Shown: positions 59,146 to 64,000 of the stretch, piece by piece
Position numbering within the stretch: the stretch's first letter is position 1
Layout of the letters: the number at the start of each line of letters is the position of its first letter
NCBI GenBank assembly: GCA_023525715.1
Contig: CM042009.1
Coordinates: 126,792,819 to 126,856,818 of the forward strand
Direction of reading: 5' to 3'
Length of the DNA stretch: 64,000 nt
Source: Cichorium intybus
Lineage: Eukaryota > Streptophyta > Magnoliopsida > Asterales > Asteraceae
The notes under the pieces: generated by a model
Told to the model about the DNA's origin: nothing
The model's database searches: none
What the model saw: the letters and a program-made list of their open reading frames with translations, nothing else
Program-made: the position numbers and the translations under genes

Positions 59146-59401
59146 TAAAAGCTTTTAATACATTAAAAGAGAAGTCGAGTAATGCGTCTGTCCTTATATT
59201 ACCAGATGGGACAAAAGATTTTGAAGTATACAGCAATGCCTCACATAGAGGGCTTAGCTGTGTGTAGATGCAGAGGAGCAAGAGTATAGCATATGTTCCC
59301 AAATAGTTGAAAGCCCTAGAAACAAAGTAAATTGTCTATGATATAGAGCTAGCAGTGATTGTATTTGCCTTGAAAATTTGGAGGCATTACCTGTATGGAA
59401 C
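59146..59401 (+). pseudogene. RNase H fragment of Tekay-type pol, cut by Athila-like insertion
   Basis: Plus-strand reading gives VLILPDGTKDFEVYSNASHR, then GLSCV-stop, then AYVPK-stop and AVIVFALKIWRHYLYGT. This is the same RNase H segment as at about 42880-43110 in the complete element. It ends abruptly at 59401, where the next element begins. Several stops show age. Confidence 0.85.
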
Positions 59402-60968
59402 TGACACGCCTAGGTCGTCGTGCGGTCAAAAATAAGAGAAAAACCTAACACACACTAGTATAGCGGTAGTCAGGGTCGATCCACAGGAGCTTCGTGGTTA
59501 GACTAGATGAGAGATTACCAACTAGTAGTGTCACAGCTACAGTCGGAGGATCTGGTTTCTATCTTCCTAATCACCAATACCAGAAAGCAATGATCAAATA
59601 CACTCAAGCCAAGCTAAGCTATGCTCAAATAAACCTAGTCACTTTCTGAAATCAGAAGTACATCTCTGAATCAGAAGCAATCAAAGGCATCCAAACTAGC
59701 AAAACCAAGCAAAGCATAAACTAGCCACTAACTAAAGTTCTACTGAACAGTTAATAGCCAAGGTTTAATGCCTAAAACCTAACCTAATTAGCTACTGATT
59801 TCAGCTAAGAAAAACAGTCCCAAAAAGGTCCAAACACAATTCAATAACCAAAACCAAATACAAACATCCAAAACATCGAAATACCAACATTAAATGTAAC
59901 CAAATAATTTTATTCACCAAAACTGAATTCCAAACATTCAAACAGTAACCAAATGTTACTAAATCAGACACCTAAGTGCTCAAAGTCAGTGGTTGTCACT
60001 CCCAAAGACTTTAGCTACAAAAACTACTTGCCTATGCAGTTATCACGGTCAAAACCGTAATCGCGGTAACCTACCGATATTTGATTTTGCGGTTCTCGCG
60101 GTGGTATAGCGGTGGTATAGCGGTTTTTTAGTAATATGTAGAATTTATATATTAGACGATTACTAGTAGAATTAATATCATAAAAGTCATTCAAAAAACA
60201 TCACATAATGCTTAATTTAAGAAATAAGTCACATAATATAACATTCTAATATAGAAAATGTCAAAATATATAAAAAAAAAAAAAATTCCTCCACCCTGGT
60301 ATAGCGGTAAATCGCGGTCATTATCGCGGTAAATAGCGGTGAATCGCGGTAAATCGCGGTGGTATACCGGCGCTATACCGGTACCGCTATTTTCCACCGC
60401 TAAACTGAACCGCGATTATGCTGACCACCGCGAACCGCTATACCGGCGCTATACCGGCGCTATACCGGCGCGATTAACTACATAGCTACTTGCTACCAAA
60501 GGAAATTAAATCACAAAAACATAAAATACCAATTGAGAACCTTCTAAAACGAAATCCTGGAGTCAAAGAGCTTCAAGGTCGATTTTACACCCGGTCTTTG
60601 CTAGGGTTTTCGGCTGGAAATGCCTCTATTTATAGTTGCAAATTTCCCGTGACCGCGCCGCGCAGAAGTGAAATCCGCGGCGCGCGTACTTATCCGATCC
60701 CCGTTTTTTCGTCATTTGAATGTGTTCCACCGCCTTAAGCCCGCGTCGCACAGATCATAGATCCGCGGCGCGCGTACGAGTTCTCTTGATTTTTCATTCT
60801 TTCCAAACTTCTTCCTTTTGCACGCTTTTAGTCCCTGTTTCCATTCTTTTTCTCCAAACAAATCCTGGCACGAAAAGTGAGAATACCCAGACATATTTGA
60901 TATAATTTTATCAAGAACATGACTCAACAACGCCTAAAATACTTAATATCACTAGGCGTTGTCAAACA
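59402..60968 (-). repeat. 3' LTR of the Athila-like element
   Basis: On + it runs from TGACACGCCTAGGTCG to CGTTGTCAAACA, so on the element's strand it is TGTTTGACAA...GTGTCA. The purine-rich AAGTGTAGGG lies directly upstream on the minus strand. CG-rich palindromic phrases (ATCCGCGGCGCGCGTAC) occur twice, near 60671 and 60760. The 454-bp hAT insertion is included in the length. The target duplication (expected GGAAC) cannot be checked because the other end is outside. Confidence 0.8.
60032..60485. mobile_element. Non-autonomous hAT element, 454 bp
   Basis: The ends CTATGCAGTTATCACGG and (inverse) CTATGTAGTTAATCGCG form short inverted repeats, flanked by an exact 8-bp duplication CTACTTGC (60024-60031 and 60486-60493), as in hAT transposition. 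Subterminal sequence is packed with CGCGGT, TAGCGGT and TACCGGCGC phrases (both strands), which look like transposase-binding repeats. The centre is AT-rich and no ORF is present. Confidence 0.93.
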
Positions 60969-61989
60969 CCCTACACTTGTGCCTTGCTTGTCCCCAAGCA
61001 AGAGAGTTTTTAACAAATTATAATAAAGAATCAAACAATTTTTGACTGTGTTCAGTTTCAAAGTTTATTGCTCTTTGAGTTAGAGTGGAATAGTTCGCGA
61101 AAACATAATTGAATTGTTCTTTGGAATTCATGGCATTCTAGAGAACCCTTGATTACGAATTTTCTGTCCACAATGAAGTGTACTTACTCATTCAGATTCT
61201 AAAGGCCATTAAGGAATTGTCCATGACTTTCGATGTTGTCCGTATAGCGAGCTTTCAGAAATACCATCCCAGACCAGACGATCTTAGGTGGTAAGGTGCG
61301 TAAGGTCCACCCATTTTAGACCTACCGGCTCGAGCAACAAAGGCCACAGATTGACTTTTCCTTCCTAAACTCCAATCCTAAAACAGCTCAATCTTCTAAA
61401 CTCGTAAAACTCAACTTATTTGACTAACTAATAGCATGATCACAAATAAACAATATTTCTTGAAAAATACTAATGCTATCACAATCACAAACCATTTATT
61501 TCAAAATTGCAATTTATCAAAAATTTTGAAAAATATTGCTAAAAATTGAAAATTGATCATTTCTGCAAAAAATTTCAAGAAAAATTCTCTTTCGACCGTC
61601 CACACCCCACACTTAAAACCGTACAACGTCCCCGTTGTACAAAATTATTTCAAAGCAAGGGAGAAAGAGTTACCCCTTTTTGTACGATAGACTGCTTGGT
61701 GCTCAATATCACATGTATAATTGCGAACAAACGGATCCTTGATTACATATGCTGGAGTTGTAGCGCTGCAGTAAACACGTCGGTGGTCAAGACAAGTGGA
61801 GGGGGCACGGTGACCCCATACTTGTCTGAGACAACTCCTTCTCAAATTGGTATATCTTGCATAACTTAACAAACAAATTAAAAACACACATGACAAATAA
61901 AATATGAACAGAAATATACAGTAGAAGTGTCATAAGTTTGTACATATATCCCAAAAGAAATAAAAAGAAAAGAAAAAGAAAAATATACA
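60969..61989. other. Non-coding part of the Athila-like interior
   Basis: Between the LTR and the end of the ATHILA ORF is about 1 kb without a credible gene. It starts (minus strand) with the purine tract and the GGGGACAAGCAAGG signature. Small ORFs here overlap on both strands and match nothing known. Confidence 0.5.
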
Positions 61990-63182
61990 TCAATCACTGC
62001 CAAGCGGCCTGGAGGGTCCGGCTTCATGATCGTGAGCCCTGGCTGGGAATGGTCGGGGACATCGGCCCTGCTGAGTGGCCAACTCCAAAAGTACCTCCCC
62101 GATCCACTCAAGCTGGTCCTCCATCCTCGCAACTCGGGCCTCCAACTGATGGATGGCCGCTGGGTCCTCCTGCGGCTGTGTCGGGGCTGCGGGCTCTGGT
62201 GCTGGCTCTGGCCTCCTACGTCTCCTGCCAGGCTGGGCATACGCGGGCTGAGGTGCCTGAGGAGGCTCGGTCGGGGCCCGGATGTACTGCCCTGGGCGCT
62301 GCAGCTCAATGAGCCGCATCCTCTCCTAGGTGCGTGCTGTAGTGCGCGATGGAGGCAGAGCGGTCAAGGAAGCTGCCACGGGGGCAGTAAGAATACCATA
62401 TGAGCAGGCCAGGCGGGTAATGAAATACCCCTGGCTAGTGGGCTGCTGGTGGAGGCGCCGGTCGAGTGGGTGGAGAGTGCGACTGCAAGGGCGAAGGGGA
62501 GATGGAGGAATCTGGATGGGTCGAGGAGGACCCACAAATATGTCATGTCGTCGCCCGACACCTTCTCGCCCCCCTCCCGATGCATGATGGAGGTGGAGAC
62601 GATACGGTGCATGAGGCGATGGAGTGGATCGCGTAGGTGGCTCTCCCTCGAGGTCCCTGCCTCATACATAACATTGGACAATGGTGCCCAAACCTCCATG
62701 TTGGGAGCCCGCTCCGGCTCCCCCTGAATGCACGACCCGAAGAACCGGGTGAAGTAACGGTGCTGGAGGTCTGCTAGAGTGTATAAGCCCACTCTCCTCC
62801 TGAACTCCCGGAGGTTGCACTCCCTGTGCTCACCTCCCAAACGAAAGCGTACCAGCCTGGAACGTGGGTCCCCCGCCCGAGGTGCGAACTGGACAGTGGA
62901 TATGAACTCCAGTAACAGCTCCGTGTAGACCACGTCCTCGTCCGTGGCCATAATCCTGTCCCAGCCACGGCATGTAAATGATGCCTCCTCATGGGTCCAG
63001 GTGCGATGTAAGAACGGCTCGATCGCACCCCATAGCCCTGCATCCCTCAGAATATCTCGATCGATGACTGTCGCCTCAAGGACCTGGCGACGAGTCAATG
63101 TATCCCTCCGCGAGGTATACTCCACTGAACTGGCAAGCTCCGCGGGGAACTGGAGGAAGTGCCGGTCCAATCTGAACATCAT
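61990..63182 (-). pseudogene. ATHILA-type retrotransposon ORF (env-position), frameshifted
   Basis: The minus strand encodes MMFRLDRHFLQFPAEL, then EPFLHRTWTHEEASFTCRGW, ELLLEFISTVQF, VRFRLGGEHRECNLREFRRR and GLYTLADLQHRYF, in the order of the Arabidopsis retrotransposon ORF-1 (ATHILA) family. The probable start is the ATG at 63182, directly after TTCTCTTTTGCAG, a splice acceptor; the frame further upstream looks intronic. Near 62460-62480 the frame must shift to continue (GYFITRLACSYGIL), and a TAG interrupts it near 62326 before the tail with proline-rich and coiled-coil sequence (ARVARMEDQLEWIGEVLLEL) that stops at 61990. The region is GC-rich compared with its surroundings. Function is unknown; the ORF sits where some plant elements carry an env-like gene. 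Confidence 0.75.
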
Positions 63183-64000
63183 CTGCAAAAGAGAACACAT
63201 AGCACAAAACAAATTTTTTTTTTTCAAAATTAGTCCTTTTCTTCCCCACCGCACCGCGGCGCGGCCCAAGTGCAAGGGCGCGGCGCGGCATGCGGCTGTT
63301 TCAAAACCCCGATCCAAACTCTCGATTTAACCTGCTAAAACTCAATCCAATCATACCACAAGGTAGCCTAGATGCCGACTAGCTCGTTTAGGGTCTCCAT
63401 TTGGCAAAACAAACACCCTATGAGCTAGCATTAGCGATTCTAAGTTTTTGAACTTTTTGAATAAAACACTAAAATTAACTACCTAATCACTAGTTTAAAC
63501 AACTAATAAGTAGTTAAAAGAGCGTACCTTGGTAGTAGAAACACAATACGCAAGAAAAATCGCAAGAAAATTTCGATAACCAGAGCTCCGAGTCGTGTGA
63601 AATGAGTTGTGAGTCGCGGTTCACCTTATTATAGGAGAAAAACCGACCGATCGTTTACCGCGTCGTGGGTTTACGCTTTGCGCGTCGCGCGTGTCACCAA
63701 ATTAACCCCTGCGCATCGGGTTGATTTACGATCCTGCGTCGCGTAATTCAAATACCCGCGGCGCGGACTTCAAAAATTTCAAAACTTCTCAGTTGACCCC
63801 ACACTTATTTCAAACTACTAGTACCTGCAAAAAAAAGATTGATGTATTTTTGTATTTTATTCAAAGAAATATGTCCTAACTTATGGGTTGCCTCCCAACA
63901 AGCGCTAAGTTTAACGTCTTCAGCCAGACGTACTACTCCTAAGCTGACTCTTCTTCTTCTTCTTGACCCCTTGATGGCATTTGCTGGTATTCTGGCATGA
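63183..64000 (-). other. Athila-like interior upstream of the ATHILA ORF
   Basis: The minus strand has an intron-like stretch just upstream of the ORF. CG-rich palindromic phrases (GCGCGGCGCGGC near 63275; ACCGCGTCG and GCGTCGCGCG near 63660-63700; CCGCGGCGCG near 63758) recall those in the LTR. The conserved AGCGCTTGTTGGGAGGCAAC signature is at 63886-63905. Gag-pol is presumably to the right of the window. Confidence 0.5.

Larger units (their letters stand above)
59402..64000 (-). mobile_element. Athila-like Ty3/gypsy element, 3' part (continues past window)
   Basis: In minus-strand order (right to left) the window shows the downstream end of the internal region, an ATHILA-type ORF, a purine tract and the 3' LTR (59402-60968). 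Gag-pol should lie beyond 64000. Phrases AGCGCTTGTTGGGAGGCAAC (inverse, 63886-63905) and CTTGGGGACAAGCAAGGC (inverse, near 60990) match conserved non-coding signatures I associate with Athila-type elements. Its left edge sits inside the RNase H fragment of another element, so it inserted there. Confidence 0.82.

Overview
The window is a piece of a dicot plant nuclear genome. It is AT-rich, has spliced host genes with short GT-AG introns, and is packed with nested plant transposable elements. The lineages present (Tekay/Del-like and Athila-like Ty3/gypsy, Ty1/copia, TRIM, CACTA, MULE, hAT, PIF/Harbinger and Helitron-like ends) and the very long Ty3 LTRs (about 2.5-3.7 kb) would fit a large Asteraceae genome such as lettuce. 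That taxonomic guess is inference; the plant assignment is secure.

Only one host gene looks intact: a BEL1-like TALE homeodomain transcription factor on the minus strand (coding exons between 17779 and 21789, 733 aa, four coding exons, probable 5' leader intron). A decayed F-box gene lies at 402-1313. Everything else that can be identified is mobile DNA or its debris.

Layout, left to right. 402-1313: F-box pseudogene. 2760-9205: a long Ty3-type LTR ('LTR-B') split by a complete 3.66 kb solo LTR (3677-7337, 5-bp target duplication CGCTC). 9206-12020: CACTA relic with Transposase_24-like exons and a subterminal-repeat end. 12021-15418: no recognised gene. 15419-15902: a TRIM element with three LTRs in tandem (target duplication TAATC). 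16150-17257: Helitron-like 3' ends, a TA tract and a CACTA right end. 17779-22200: the BEL1-like gene. 22494-23606: a PIF/Harbinger-type MITE filled with about 660 bp of C-rich repeat. 24198-24555: a MITE sitting inside TA microsatellites. 25976-31690: a CACTA element carrying fragments of two host genes (GET3-type ATPase and protoporphyrinogen oxidase) beside remnants of its own transposase and Ulp1-type protease genes. 31939-33350: copia LTR and gag relic. 34930-37683: degenerate retroelement ORF. 37684-49330: a second LTR-B copy, in the opposite orientation, split by a full-length Tekay-like retrotransposon (38716-48425, target duplication CTTGA, LTRs about 99% identical). 50675-52241: a 1.57 kb MULE with about 280-bp inverted repeats and a 9-bp target duplication. 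53977-59401: a second Tekay-family element, truncated in its RNase H region by an Athila-like element (59402 to beyond 64000), whose LTR itself holds a 454-bp hAT element.

The exact target duplications and nesting give a relative order of insertion. I found no convincing new enzymatic or defence system. The features most worth pursuing are the gene-capturing CACTA, the C-rich MITE just upstream of the homeodomain gene, and arrays of short CGTG palindromes whose sequence differs but whose layout recurs across different LTR families.
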